64,000 nucleotides of DNA. Source: Papiliotrema nemorosa (lineage: Eukaryota; Basidiomycota; Tremellomycetes; Tremellales; Rhynchogastremaceae). The first letter of the stretch is position 1. Every line of letters starts with the position of its first letter. The notes beneath the pieces were generated by a model. The model did no database searches. It worked only from the letters and a program-made list of their open reading frames with translations, and was not told where the DNA came from. This document shows, one piece after another, positions 23,335-33,623 of the stretch. The stretch spans positions 992,001-1,056,000 of the forward strand of contig JASKOT010000001.1 in assembly GCA_032158125.1 (NCBI GenBank). The letters run 5' to 3'. Position numbers and translations under genes: made by a program.

Positions 23335-24192
23335 TTAGAAGAGTCGTTGAGGCTTACCCATGGTCGACTTGATGTGGAGCGACCCAACGTTTTGCCACTA
23401 AAGGTCAGCATACATACAGGCCAGAGATCCAGCGACTTGCCTGCTTCTTGAGCAACGAGATGAGGAAGTTGATGGACAACATGATGTTGGCGACAATCTG
23501 GTCCTCCTCCATGTTGACGTGACCGACGGCGACACCGAGACACAAGACCTTCTTAAGTTGGAACTTGATGGTGGATCGGACCTCGTTGACCTTTCGGGCA
23601 AGGTCCTCAGAGTGCGAGACTGGGGTAGGGAATTTACCAGCCTTGGAAAGACCAGGACCGAGCAATCTGCCATGAGTGACAAGTCTAGCAGTGTTTTGGT
23701 GCAACTTACCGAGGGATTTGCTTGATCAAAGCCTCGGAAGCGAGGAAAGCATCGTACTTCTGGGCGAGCTTCTTGACGAGCTTCTTGTTCTTGTTGAGCT
23801 TTTTCAAATCCTCAACAGTCATGAAGGCGAGCTCCTCGTCGAGTTGCTTTGCTCTGGCACTCAGTGCAATCCTACAAGATGGGTTCCTGGACAACTCACC
23901 GGTCGACATCGGCAGCATCGGCAAGAATACAGAGCTGCATTCGAGGTCGAGGAACATGGGGGAGCTTGACGGTTCCGGACTACACATCAGTCTAGATACA
24001 TCATCACGATTGAGGTCAACCTACGAATCGCTTGTCTCTCTGGGGGTCGTAGTTCTTGAGGCCGATTTGGAGCTCAATGGTCTCGACAAAGTTTCTCTTT
24101 TTACCACCTGCCTCTTTCCAGGTCGTTTCTCCCGATTGGGCGACGAGGGTTTTGACAGAGGATCGCACGCTAGACGCTCCGAGCTTGGACAT
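23335..24192 (-). CDS. RPL10A: 60S ribosomal protein L10a (uL1)
   Basis: A cytosolic large-subunit protein of the L1 stalk. The ATG at 24190-24192 gives [17 protein letters not shown]. The protein continues through [20 protein letters not shown], the highly conserved [21 protein letters not shown] and [23 protein letters not shown], then [21 protein letters not shown], and ends [15 protein letters not shown]. Four introns fit: after KRF; after VD (46 nt, acceptor GCCAG, giving [10 protein letters not shown] as in other fungi); after KQIP; and a GC-AG intron before WQNVGSL. Length and motifs match the family fully. It is divergent from an unknown gene with 267 bp between starts. Confidence 0.96.
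23398..23440 (-). other. GC-AG intron in RPL10A
   Basis: The exon ending LLKKQ (CAG) is followed by GCAAGT instead of GT; the intron ends CTTTAG and the next exon starts TGG (W of WQNV). The conserved protein junction fixes both ends. CAG|GCAAGT is the usual form of non-canonical GC donors. The intron is 43 nt long. Confidence 0.85.
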
Positions 24193-24459
24193 GGTGGGCG
24201 GGAGTGAAGGTGGTGACTTGAAGGATGAAGAGGAAGCTCACTGTCCTGAACAATTTTAGGTAGCGCGACCCCCGGGCTGGGTGGCGAAATTTCGGCCACT
24301 TGAGAGGTGAGACCTGTTCGGCGTTATAGGATGGGCGTAGGAGTGTGGCACTTTTTGAGCAGAGTTGCGATTTGGTCCCGTTCCATCTGTACGTTTCAGC
24401 ATGCAACAGGTCGATATTTCGACCATACCCAACCTACACAACCCATACATCCATCAACC

Positions 24460-25188
24460 ATGTCGACAGAAGCAGGATGGGCGAGGATAGTTCAGAAATT
24501 CATGCACCCTCCCAAACCTAAATCCCGATACGATCCGGATCTCCATGCCAAAGTGAGGATACGAGACTACAAACGAGTCTTGCGACCTGGTCAATCTGCC
24601 GAAGCACCCGGTATATTCCCCTACTACGGCGGTAAAATCCTACACCACAGGACGGAGACCCAGGGACATTTGAGGAGGAGGAAATTGTTCCCTTCGATGA
24701 AGAATATAAAGATGCCTGTGCATATCCTTGCGGGCACAAAGGTCGATGAGAATGGAGATGTGGTCGGAGAGGGAAAGATGGCACCGTCTGTTCGACAGCA
24801 TATGAGGATCAAAGATGTCAAGGTCGTTGAGAGGGCTGGTGGATTTGAAGCAAAGCTGGTCGGTGATCCATCGCACGTTGGCCGAGTCGAGGCTGACAAG
24901 TAGATATCAACATCAGGGAGCAAGTTTAGCAAAGAAGGACAAATGTTGCGACATGCGTTGTTCTGCCAATTGTATCGATTGAAGAGGGATACAGGATTAG
25001 CTCAAGAGGACGCTCGAGTGCCGGAAATAACAGACGGATCGTCATCCCAACAAATCGAGGAGCTGCGACATAAGAGGGACGCCTTGATAGCCCAGTCCAA
25101 GGAGTCGAGATTGGGCCTGTCCGCAGGGAAACAACTGGCGGAACCGAAGAAAAAGAAGTTGTTGAGGATAGAAGCCCCAACGGCATGA
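24460..25188 (+). CDS. Hypothetical basic protein, two exons joined over an in-frame stop
   Basis: I do not recognise this protein. The start at 24460 gives MSTEAGWARIVQKFMHPP, then basic and aromatic conserved-looking stretches (YDPDLHAKVRIRDYKRVL, IFPYYGGKILHHRTE, LRRRKLFP). Reading without splicing stops at TAG 24901-24903 after 147 codons. The same frame is open again to 25188. A 54-nt intron at 24863-24916 (GTGATC...CATCAG, with CTGAC about 17 nt before the acceptor) removes the stop and keeps frame, giving KLVGSKFSKEGQMLRHALF and a 224-residue product. Its second half has a charged, probably helical stretch (QQIEELRHKRDALIAQ) and ends in a Lys-rich tail. High basic content would suit an RNA-binding, perhaps ribosome-associated protein, but this is only a guess. 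Confidence 0.7.
24863..24916 (+). other. Proposed 54-nt (3n) intron containing an in-frame TAG
   Basis: Donor GTGATC and acceptor CATCAG with a CTGAC branch motif give a normal-sized intron that is a multiple of three. If retained, translation ends at 24901-24903. The donor is weak beyond GTGA, which favours partial retention. Confidence 0.6.
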
Positions 25189-25349
25189 AGAAGGACGAAG
25201 TCAATTTTAACGAAGATTACGAACCACCACAAGTCATGTATACTACTGCATAGTCCATCTTTACAACAAATTCACTGACCCAGAGTTCACGACGAGGCGA
25301 CGGAAATACCTTCATACTCTGCAAAAAATGGGGTCCACCACGTCGGTCA

Positions 25350-26723
25350 TCACAGGACAGCCGACAGGACAATTAGGATGGAAGACAGAGCAAGACCTCT
25401 GCCAACCCCAGTTTGGCGAAACCCCGCTCCAGTTCCTTGTTGCGCCGTTGTATTGTTCGCTCCGGCACTTCGACTACCCGACGGTGTGCCTGCTCTGCTT
25501 GACGTAGGAGTACCAGATGCTGTAGCGACAACCTTTGGATCGGCAATGACGTCCTCGATGATCTTGCATCAGTCTTCGTCCATCCTCACCAAACCCATAC
25601 TCACATGCATGACTCCATTTTCAATCGCAATATCCGACCGCAAGATTCGGATGGCCTGTTCACCCAATGTGATGGTGGCGCCGGAATCAGCCTGTTGGAC
25701 GAGCAGCGACTCGCCCGAGATGACAGGCATCTGGAAAGGCCCGTTGTCTACCCAAATCCTCGAAAACAAGGAATAATTCGTGGCATACTACTCGTCAGCC
25801 AACTTCCCTCCCACTGTTTTCGCTCACATGATTACCCAGAATCTTCACCGCCTCGGTGTTACTTGTCAGAGCCCTATTGATGTCTGATGTGAAGGCATCG
25901 TCGATTGGAGCGAAGATGGTAAAACCGCCTTCTGTCAAAGACTCGAGTTGTTGTGCTCCTCCGGCCATATCGAGCGCTTTGGTGAATTCGCTCAACCCTT
26001 TGGTGGACCGTGAGGTAGTAGCCATCGTCAACGCCTCTGACAATTTCGGAGGGAAAGGGATGACCTGTAATAAGTCCTCTTGTCACATTGCGTCATTAGA
26101 GGTCTGCCATCACTCACAGTATCGATAGGGATGATGACTAGATTATAATTCTCCTTTTCTCCATTGATGGCCCATCCCCAAGTTGTCGAATTGCCCGAAG
26201 CAAGTCTAATACTCATGGAACCCTGATCCGCCTGTTGCAGGACCAACGGCGCATGAGCCTTTGAATCAACCTTGGTATCATTCATCAACTCCTTTAGAGT
26301 CAACAAGCTATCCGCGAATCCCTTGGCTGGTGAAGCTGGTAAATTGCCGTATTCCCATTTCCCACTAACGGTATGTAACGCTACCATATCTGTGATTTCT
26401 TTTTCGGTGAGCTTGTCGAAAGGCGGAACGATGCCTGCAGACTGCATGGCTGCGTCGGTGGGCACGAACAAGGTGAGCGAGTCGTCAGAGTACCACGAGG
26501 TTAAGAGGTCGTATCCGCTATCAGATTCGGACAACGTTGCGAGTAAAGACTCGTAGTGCGTCAGACCGTTGGCGTAAAGGGTGTCGATCAGGGTAAGGAG
26601 GTAGGATGTCAATGTGGAATCGGGACAGTCGACGTCGGCTGCTTGGGCGCGCACGGAAGGGATGATGGAAGTGAGGCCAAGTAGGAGGAGGGTGAGAGAC
26701 TGTCCAGCTGTGTGCCGCATCAT
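25350..26723 (-). CDS. Secreted fasciclin (FAS1) repeat protein, probably GPI-anchored
   Basis: A cell-surface adhesion-type protein. The ATG pair at 26718-26723 opens a signal peptide (SLTLLLLGLTSIIPSVRA). The first FAS1 domain includes DSLTLFVPTDAAMQ and NYNLVIIPIDT; the second includes LSEFTKALDMAGGAQQLE, FTIFAPIDDAF and IRILRSDIAIENGVMHV, the typical FAS1 H1 and H2 motifs. A Ser/Thr/Ala/Gly-rich linker leads to a C-terminal hydrophobic tail (ALSSILIVLSAVL) preceded by small residues, a good GPI-attachment signal; the stop is at 25350-25352. About three introns fit. An in-frame codon run extends upstream to 26819, but the signal peptide supports the later start. It converges with the preceding unknown gene, 161 bp apart. 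Confidence 0.85.
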
Positions 26724-27511
26724 CTTGGGTAAATGTGAATTCTTCTCGGTGGATTGAGAATGGGTCGACGCTGCAGCTAAGGTTGAGTTAAGGTTGAGTA
26801 CACAAAAGAAGGTGAGCAACTAGCGAGAGTAATACGACAACAGATCGACTGGGATTGCCTGCGAGTGGCAGAACAAAGACCAACACAAAGGCCGGCGAAG
26901 CTGTTCCCGGATCAGTGATGAGGTGGGATGAAGGAGGGTACAATCATCCCCCTTGGTCCATTCCATAGTGTCAACACGACCGGATGAGTCAAGGGGCTCT
27001 TGCACAAAGGATCACCTTGTTGATTGCCGTTTCGTGTTTGTGTCAAAGGACAAGCTGGTCAGAATGCCCCCAGAGCCCTCTGAACACCCTGGCTTGGCGT
27101 ATCATGCCGTTTGCCGGCATCCATAGCTGCTATCTTGAGTAAACAGGCTTGACTATTGGCACTATTGCGACTCGTCGACCAGGCGACTGAGTAATGCCTG
27201 ACGCGTATATCGGGGCCCTATTGGCATTCAGTAGACGAGGGATTATGTTCGTTTGGGAAAGCCCTACCAACTGCCAACTTGCGGAGTGTAGATCGGCGTC
27301 AGATTGCATACAGGTGATAAAGGGAAAGACTCAACAAGAAGGTGAAAGGTGAGATACGAGGCCCCGCCAGGATGTGGGCGATTTTGCTTCCGACTGCGCA
27401 CCTGAGCTGGAAGATGTGCACACACCTTACTCCAAGTCTTCTTCAGGGAAGAAGCGCATGAATATGAGCCAGGGCAATTGACGCATCTCTCAGAGATCTT
27501 CTGCTTTTGCC
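26724..27511. promoter_or_regulatory. Divergent intergenic region, fasciclin gene / small gene
   Basis: These 788 bases hold no recognisable gene. A minus-strand frame at 27264-27545 lacks family features. The stretch should contain the fasciclin promoter (left) and that of the small plus-strand gene (right). No clear element was recognised. Confidence 0.45.
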
Positions 27512-27879
27512 ATGCAAGGGACGACTGCTTTGATCTCGGTGACAAAATGGTCTTACAGAGTGACAGCCAATGTGGTGCCCCATCCGGAGCAAGACGTTAC
27601 GCCGTCAATCAACGGTACCCCTCGTCCTTGTAGCCATATTGAAGGATATATGATGCCAGCAACAGACGGTCTCGGTGAGCTCATCAGTCAGATTCATGAA
27701 GAGGCGAGAGTGACGCTTCAGCTCCACAACTCTCACCGGCCGAAAGGGCCATTATCAAGTCATATGGAGGTTGGACTCAGTTCATGCACGTCTACGGGCT
27801 CAAACCCACCGACAGCTCGGATATCGCCCAGGCCAAGGCCATAGTCCAGCGTATGGCCGAAAATGACGCGGCCAATTGA
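27512..27879 (+). CDS. Small hypothetical protein, two exons
   Basis: I do not recognise this protein. Exon 1 begins at ATG 27512 and runs through VTKWSYRVTANVV and EGYMMPATDGL. A 47-nt intron (GTGAGC...CTTCAG, about 27675-27721) joins exactly in frame to APQLSPAERAIIKSYGGW, then FMHVYGLKPTDSSDIAQA and RMAENDAAN with TGA 27877-27879. The product is about 106 residues with no signal peptide or membrane helix. Exon 2 reads as a compact helical segment and looks truly coding. Without splicing the frame stays open only to 27844 with poor composition. It converges with the CLC gene downstream. Confidence 0.55.
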
Positions 27880-28201
27880 CTGTATACGGCGATGTCTTAA
27901 AGGCGACGAGTACGACCAGTCATTTTAAAGTGAGTCAATACGTCCCGCGCTGGCGAGAACCTTACTGATGAGCGAGGTTTGTATAAGTACTGTGCTGGAT
28001 GTGAGATCATCTCAGCGACAGGAAGTGTCGTGATTGCCAAGTATCCTCAATCTGATGAGGCCGATTGCTAAAGCTCGCCAAGTTTCGGACATGGCTCATG
28101 AGGATGCGACAATGCACTGTTTAACCGTCGTGCATGGTCATCATTCGTGTATGGTCATAACTTGGCGTTACAATACGTCAAGATCGTCCGTTTCATTCAC
28201 C
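27880..28201. other. Intergenic between small gene and CLC stop
   Basis: This is 322 bases between two converging genes. Nothing coding is recognised; it should hold both 3'UTRs. Confidence 0.45.
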
Positions 28202-31200
28202 TCAATGACCCCCTTCCTCGAGCTCACCCAGGAATCCAAGCCACGCCTTCTTTGTGATCAACCCCCTGAACACTCCTCTAGCGTCCGTGACCATGATCTG
28301 CCTCGCTCCAAGCTTGACAAAGAGTTGTTGTACCAGCTCAAGCGGTGAATGTATTTGCACCGTGATCGGCGCCTACAGGTCAATTTCTAATTGCCACTTG
28401 TGAGCAGTCATGAACTCACCCGATCGATATACCTCGAGATATCGTACGGATTATGTCTAGTGTCCGAATACGACTCTGCAAAGCTGAAGATCGACATGAC
28501 GCTACTTCTTGGATGCCTTGACCCCGAGTCTTCAGACATGAGGTTCAGCTGAGCATCCGGCTCGTCGCTGAGAACAGCTGGCGGTAAGCTCGGCGACAAG
28601 TGACGGCTGATTGAACTCACACAAGGCATGCTCCAGCTCATTCATGCCCAAGAATCCAACCACCCTCATCCCCGAATACGCCCTCCCGTCCGCCTCAACA
28701 GTCTCCTTGACCAATATGGGGAAACCACTATCGGCCATTCCCACCCGGACGAGTTCAAGCAGTTTGCCTGTGAGGGTCCGGACAGTATGTGGCTTGTCGG
28801 CACGTAGAATGGGTACGTCTCGCTCGCAGATCTCAGCGGCTCTTTTGCCTCCCCAGAGGTATTCGTGCTTGCTGTCGAGATAGGGCAGCTGATTCAATCT
28901 TCCATGTCAGCTAGTCACAATACCAGAAAATGTAAGCTTACTCGATGACCAGATCATAGATTCCTCGTTTCTCCAGGCCATCAGCGACAGTCTTGGCGAC
29001 CAAAACTGACAGCATAACGGGGACGACATAATTCAATGTCCCGGTCAACTCGATGACAATGACTGCAAGGGATACTGTGGTCCGCGTAACCCCTGCCAGA
29101 GTCGCTGCTGCGCCAATCTGCGAGTATGAGCGTCGAACGTATGCGCGATCGGGATGCTTACCATGGCGTACATGCCTGGCACCACGCATTGGGTATCTCT
29201 GCAGACGCCAAATATCGGCCAGTGCGGTCGCGTGTATTCGAGCCATTCCATGCCCAGGCCTGCGATCCGACCGGCGCATGCACCGACAACCAAGGACGGT
29301 ATGAAGATTCCCGCTGAACTATGAGCTGTAAACGACGCTACAGACTGCTCGGCTCACCTGGCAGCTTGATCCCAAAGGTCACGATGGTCAGAGCGCCCTT
29401 TATCAGAAGAGCCATAAATATCGGCCAAGCCACCTTGGCAATTTCGCGTGGATGGTCAACGCAAAGGCTGCTCGTGCTGTCTGCTTGACATTCCGCAAAG
29501 AGCTATCATGTCAGTTGGCGCCTTGCCATGCATTGCAGACTTACGCTTGCCACAAATTCAGTCCCTCCCATACGGGTATAAGGATTCAGGAACGATACCA
29601 CAGTAGTCAGAAGCGTCACCTAAAATCAGCTTGGCAATCATATGCGTGGCCCGTCACTCACCAGAATGACCTCGATAATGGGATGGTGCTTGATCCAAGT
29701 GCCCTGTCTGATGGTCTTTGCCCAGAGGATATTCAGGCGGGAGAAGACAGCTCCGTAAACGCCCTTGGCATTAGCTAGACTCGCCTTGAGGTGTGAAGAC
29801 TCACGCCGAAAACGCCTAGAAGAATGAAGATGGCAAACTCCCAGTAATGATAGTTTTTTGTGTAAGTCACTTCAAACTAGACGATCAGCTTGCGGAGTAG
29901 GCGTGACAGGTAGCTCACGAGGACCAATGAATGATTACCAAAGGGATTTAGACCTTTGAGCGTAATCGCAGCCACCGCAGCACACCAGAAGCTCCTCCAC
30001 ATGACTTTGGGCGGGAAATAGTATGATACCTCTTCAAGGGAGAACAATACACCTCCAATCGGAGCTCCAAATGCGACCTGTAGTCAGCCATGTTCACGTC
30101 TGCTTGTGTGATGACACACTGAAACCCCTGCCGCGCAGGCAGCCGATAAAACTTCTCTGCGTTTCGCTTCGTTACATTCGTACTTGAGAAACAGTCTGGA
30201 GACTATATTTCCAATACAACAGCTGATATGCACCAACGGACCCTCCTTGCCTGTCTAGTTAGCCAACGACCCGATAATCAGAGCAGTCAAACATACCCAA
30301 GGAGAGACCGGAACCAACAGATAAAGCCAGACCAACGCTTTTCGTGATCAAGGTCCATCCACCCAGATAACCGTGAATGACAAATCCTGCCGGTTAGCTA
30401 GCCATCACCATATACGAAGTTACTGACCCGACAAGATAGTCTTGATTTCAGGGATTCCGCTTCCCGCTGCATAATACATCACTTTCCTCGGGGGTTCAGG
30501 GACGACCTTGACATCTTCCCCGAGACTGGAAGTGGAGCTCTCCAACAAAGGCTGCCTCTCTCCACTGGAGGGCGACGCTGTCTTTGGCTTGTTATCCACC
30601 GGATTGGCAGGGGGCGGAGATAGGAAGGTGGAATCCTTCGAGGTGGTGTGATGAGCCGACGATGTGAGGTATACTGTCATTGCTGACGCTAGGACAGCTA
30701 GACCAATCTGGAGTTGTTAGCGCTCTGGATCAGCATGGAAGCCTTTACTTACCGCAATCACCAAGTATGCTGAAAACTCGGGGCCTCCCCAGATCCATGC
30801 GCCCTCCCGGCCACCTTTCTCGCCCGGATCCAAGAATTGACCCCACTCGATCCAATCTCCACAGATCTCTTCACTACTTCCAGGACTATCACGATGGTGA
30901 GGTGCACAACAGAACCGCTTAGGCGTGCCCCATGAATTTCCGCAAAAGCCCTCTTTCAGATCGAACAGCGCCATTTCCGCTCGTACGATCAGGAAAGCTG
31001 CAATCGCAGCGAAGATGCCTACGTCATTAGTCTGCTTCTCCCGGTACAAAGTGGTAGACTAGCCGACGATGGTTACCACTAGCCAGCCTTGAAATCGATC
31101 CCACGAGTTAGCCAGAGATCCCCTGAGAGTCCTTCGAGCGTTCCCTCTTAGACGCCTCACTCGAGAAGACTCTTTGATCTGCTGGTCAGCCTTCCCTGAC

Positions 31201-32546
31201 TGCAGTAGTCTGTACTTACTGCATCATGCATCCAGTCGATGGTGACAAAAGAGCTATGAGATTAGTACGAATGCACCTCGGTCCAGGCAAACTCACCTAT
31301 ACCATACTCTTGTCCCGTTCGCCTTCATTCCCTCATCCATGTCATCATCTTCATGCGCCTCTTCATCCTCCATAGACCTCCTGACTTCTGCGTCATATGC
31401 CTGTGGTCTGCCTACGGCGAGCCCGACCGTACTTGCAGTCTTCCTTAAAGTCCGTACCAGAGATCGAGCAGGACTAGCGGGCGTCCCGAGCGGCGAGAAC
31501 ATCCCACTTGTTGATGACAATGTCCTTCGATGTCGCAAGGGTGATGGGATATTCAGAGAAGGATGTGTAAATGCAGAGGGCAATGTCTGCTCTGCTCGCA
31601 TGATTTCTCCCTCTGGATGAGCCATATCTCGAAATCGAGGTGTGGTGGTAGAAGCAGGCTGAGACTGAACGTAATAATTCCCGTGGGAAGCCGCAGGGAG
31701 AGGCATGGAGTTTGCTGGCGAACGATGAGGGATAGGTCCTGGAGGACCTTGAGAGGTGGATATGCGTCGAGGCGAGGACAAAGCGCTGTCATGGGTGTTG
31801 CGCCCCTTTGGTAGATGCTCCGGATTGCCAAGACCAAGTCCAGCTAGGCCATTTGGAGTCTGGTGGGTGGCCCCGTAGCCGTGTACAGGAGTCGAGAGGG
31901 TCCTGGAAGGGTTGACGGAAGGTGGACGACTGATATATGCTCCGGTAGACGATTGTGTGATGGTAGCATTGGAAGATCGTCTGGGTTCTCCTCCTCCGAG
32001 TGTGCTACTACGTCTTGCCCTCGGGCTCGAGTTGCCAGAATCAATAGTCCTCTCGTATCGACGTGGAGTTCTCGTTCCACCGATTTCACGCTCCTCCTCA
32101 GATGAATCACGCGAGTCGGCGCCGGGCAGCGTGGTAAGGGGCATGGTCGATATCGAGGGTGAACGAGTGGGAAGTGTGGCCAAGTTGGAGTGGGAGAACG
32201 AGGAGGGATTCGGAAAGTAGGTTATAGGCGATGCGGGCGTGCTGCATATCATCAGAACACGTCCCGGAGGTATCCCGAAGTGTGGAATATCCATGAGGAC
32301 GGGAAGTGCAGGGACGCGTTTCATGCCAGACCCAAAGAACCGGATGACTCACCTTTGAGATGTGTCCATATCTACAGACGTTCTCCTGGAGTGTATCCTC
32401 CTAGATGGGTTGTAATGTCGGAGTGACGATACAGAAGGAGCTCTGGGCGGACGAGAAGAAGCGGGCAAGCCACCATCTTGTTGAAACTGATTTGATCTGA
32501 TACTGGCCGCTGTTGATGTGGATGGCGCTCGGGTCCTTTGTTCCAT
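28202..32546 (-). CDS. CLC-type chloride/proton antiporter with CBS domains
   Basis: An intracellular 2Cl-/H+ exchanger of the Gef1/ClC-3-5 clade, expected in Golgi, endosome or vacuole to balance charge during acidification. The start ATG is at 32544-32546. The N-terminal 350 residues or so are disordered, Ser/Pro-rich and highly phosphorylatable (31290-32546), much longer than in yeast Gef1. The core shows [13 protein letters not shown] (about 30430-30470), [11 protein letters not shown] with the gating Glu (about 30230), [24 protein letters not shown] in pieces, and [13 protein letters not shown] with the proton Glu at the ClC-5 spacing. [18 protein letters not shown] follows near 29080. 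Two C-terminal CBS regions end with [17 protein letters not shown] and TGA at 28202-28204. More than ten short introns are present. The two glutamates predict exchange rather than channel activity. Confidence 0.92.
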
Positions 32547-33161
32547 CACGGTCGAATCTGAGATCGTCGCTACTCAGGGGGAAGGATCGGCGCGGCTGAT
32601 GTATGTTATGGGTCGTTATGGAATGATACGGGTCGTATACGAGGTCGTTATGCTTGGTGTTGATACAGCGATGGTGATGTTGGCATGCAAGACAGCTTCA
32701 CGCGACCAAGCCGGTCAGCAACTTTGTTTTGGAAGGGATGACGTTTCAGCTGGTAATCTTCAAACAGCTTCGAGATGACTCGTGGGCCCAATTTCACGGC
32801 TGCAACGCATAGGGTCTCGCGAGATTTCAACTTGCAAGCTTTGTTGCTCAGGCGAGAGTGTTACAGGCAGGAGGCATCTCTAGTCGACGCATGCATGGTC
32901 AAGGATTCATGGTCAAGGATTAATGGTACATTGCTCGCCGGAATCCTCCAGTTCATTTAACCGCCCGTAAAGCTACTCCTATCCTCCTGTCGTCGACTTC
33001 TTCCAGCCCGAGTAGAACCTGCCATGGTACATTGCTTGAGCCTCGCCAAATATCGGCCGTATTAATCGTCAACTTGTCGTCCATCGTAAAAAGTATGCCT
33101 TCGATCTTGCACCACGTCATCGCGATCGAGCAGTCCCGTTTCAATAAGAGCTATCCTCCTC
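32547..33161. other. Intergenic with a weak minus-strand open frame (32953-33144)
   Basis: This 615-bp stretch lies between the CLC start and the stop of a small membrane-protein gene, both minus strand, so it should carry the CLC promoter. Inside it a minus-strand frame from 33144 to 32953 encodes a protein-like sequence (TINTADIWRGSSNVPWQVLL...EEVDDRRIGVALRAVK). It has an ATG at about 33123 and no family match. I cannot tell whether it is a tiny gene, a 3'UTR of the upstream gene, or chance. Confidence 0.4.
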
Positions 33162-33344
33162 TTACGAGGCCTTGCTCTTGACTCCTCCTATTCCCACAGG
33201 TCGATCATCTCCGGGGTATCGACTTTTCATCGAGAGGAAATGCCGATACATGATGTATAGAATTGGACCGAGGGAAATGAAGATTATAAGTTGAATTCGG
33301 TCGAGTGTCTCGTCCGAGATGGGAATGTTGACTCTGCCGGCCAT
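33162..33344 (-). CDS. Small single-pass membrane protein (60 residues)
   Basis: A single-exon frame starts at ATG 33342-33344 (MAGRVNIPISDETLDRIQLI), has one strong hydrophobic helix (IIFISLGPILYIMYRHFL) and a basic C-terminal tail (GIGGVKSKAS), ending in TAA. The frame stays open upstream to 33512, but that extension is low-complexity and the internal Met gives a compact, conserved-looking protein. Proteins of this size and shape are often small subunits of mitochondrial or ER membrane complexes; I cannot name this one. It is divergent from the F-box-like gene with 279 bp between starts. Confidence 0.6.
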   Translation of the reverse strand: MAGRVNIPISDETLDRIQLIIFISLGPILYIMYRHFLSMKSRYPGDDRPVGIGGVKSKAS

Positions 33345-33623
33345 GCTGAGTTTGCAATGCGCTTTTGCCAAGTGGTTATATCGTGCCAAGAGGAAGGGCC
33401 AGCGAGAGTTGGGAGCAGACAGGTGAGGATTATGGTTGATGGCAGCAGAGGCGGGAGTCGAGGGGAATGCAGCATAGTGTCTCTGTGGGGCACCATTGTT
33501 TGTCCTCATCACTCATCACCTCGTCTATCGGAGTTGATCGTCCGGTTACGCCGAACTTGCTCCTTCTCATTGACTCGGCCTCACAGGTCATCGTCAGGCT
33601 TTCATGCTTCACTGATACAGTCC

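Noticed and set aside
23863..23910. 28-nt intron in RPL10A (GTGAGT...TTGTAG)
   Set aside because: It would insert four extra residues (IALS) before a family-conserved stretch; the 46-nt version with acceptor GCCAG restores the usual fungal sequence.
24901..24903. Stop-codon readthrough in the unknown gene at 24460
   Set aside because: The TAG lies in a normal-sized intron with branch point; context TAG-ATA is not a known readthrough motif.
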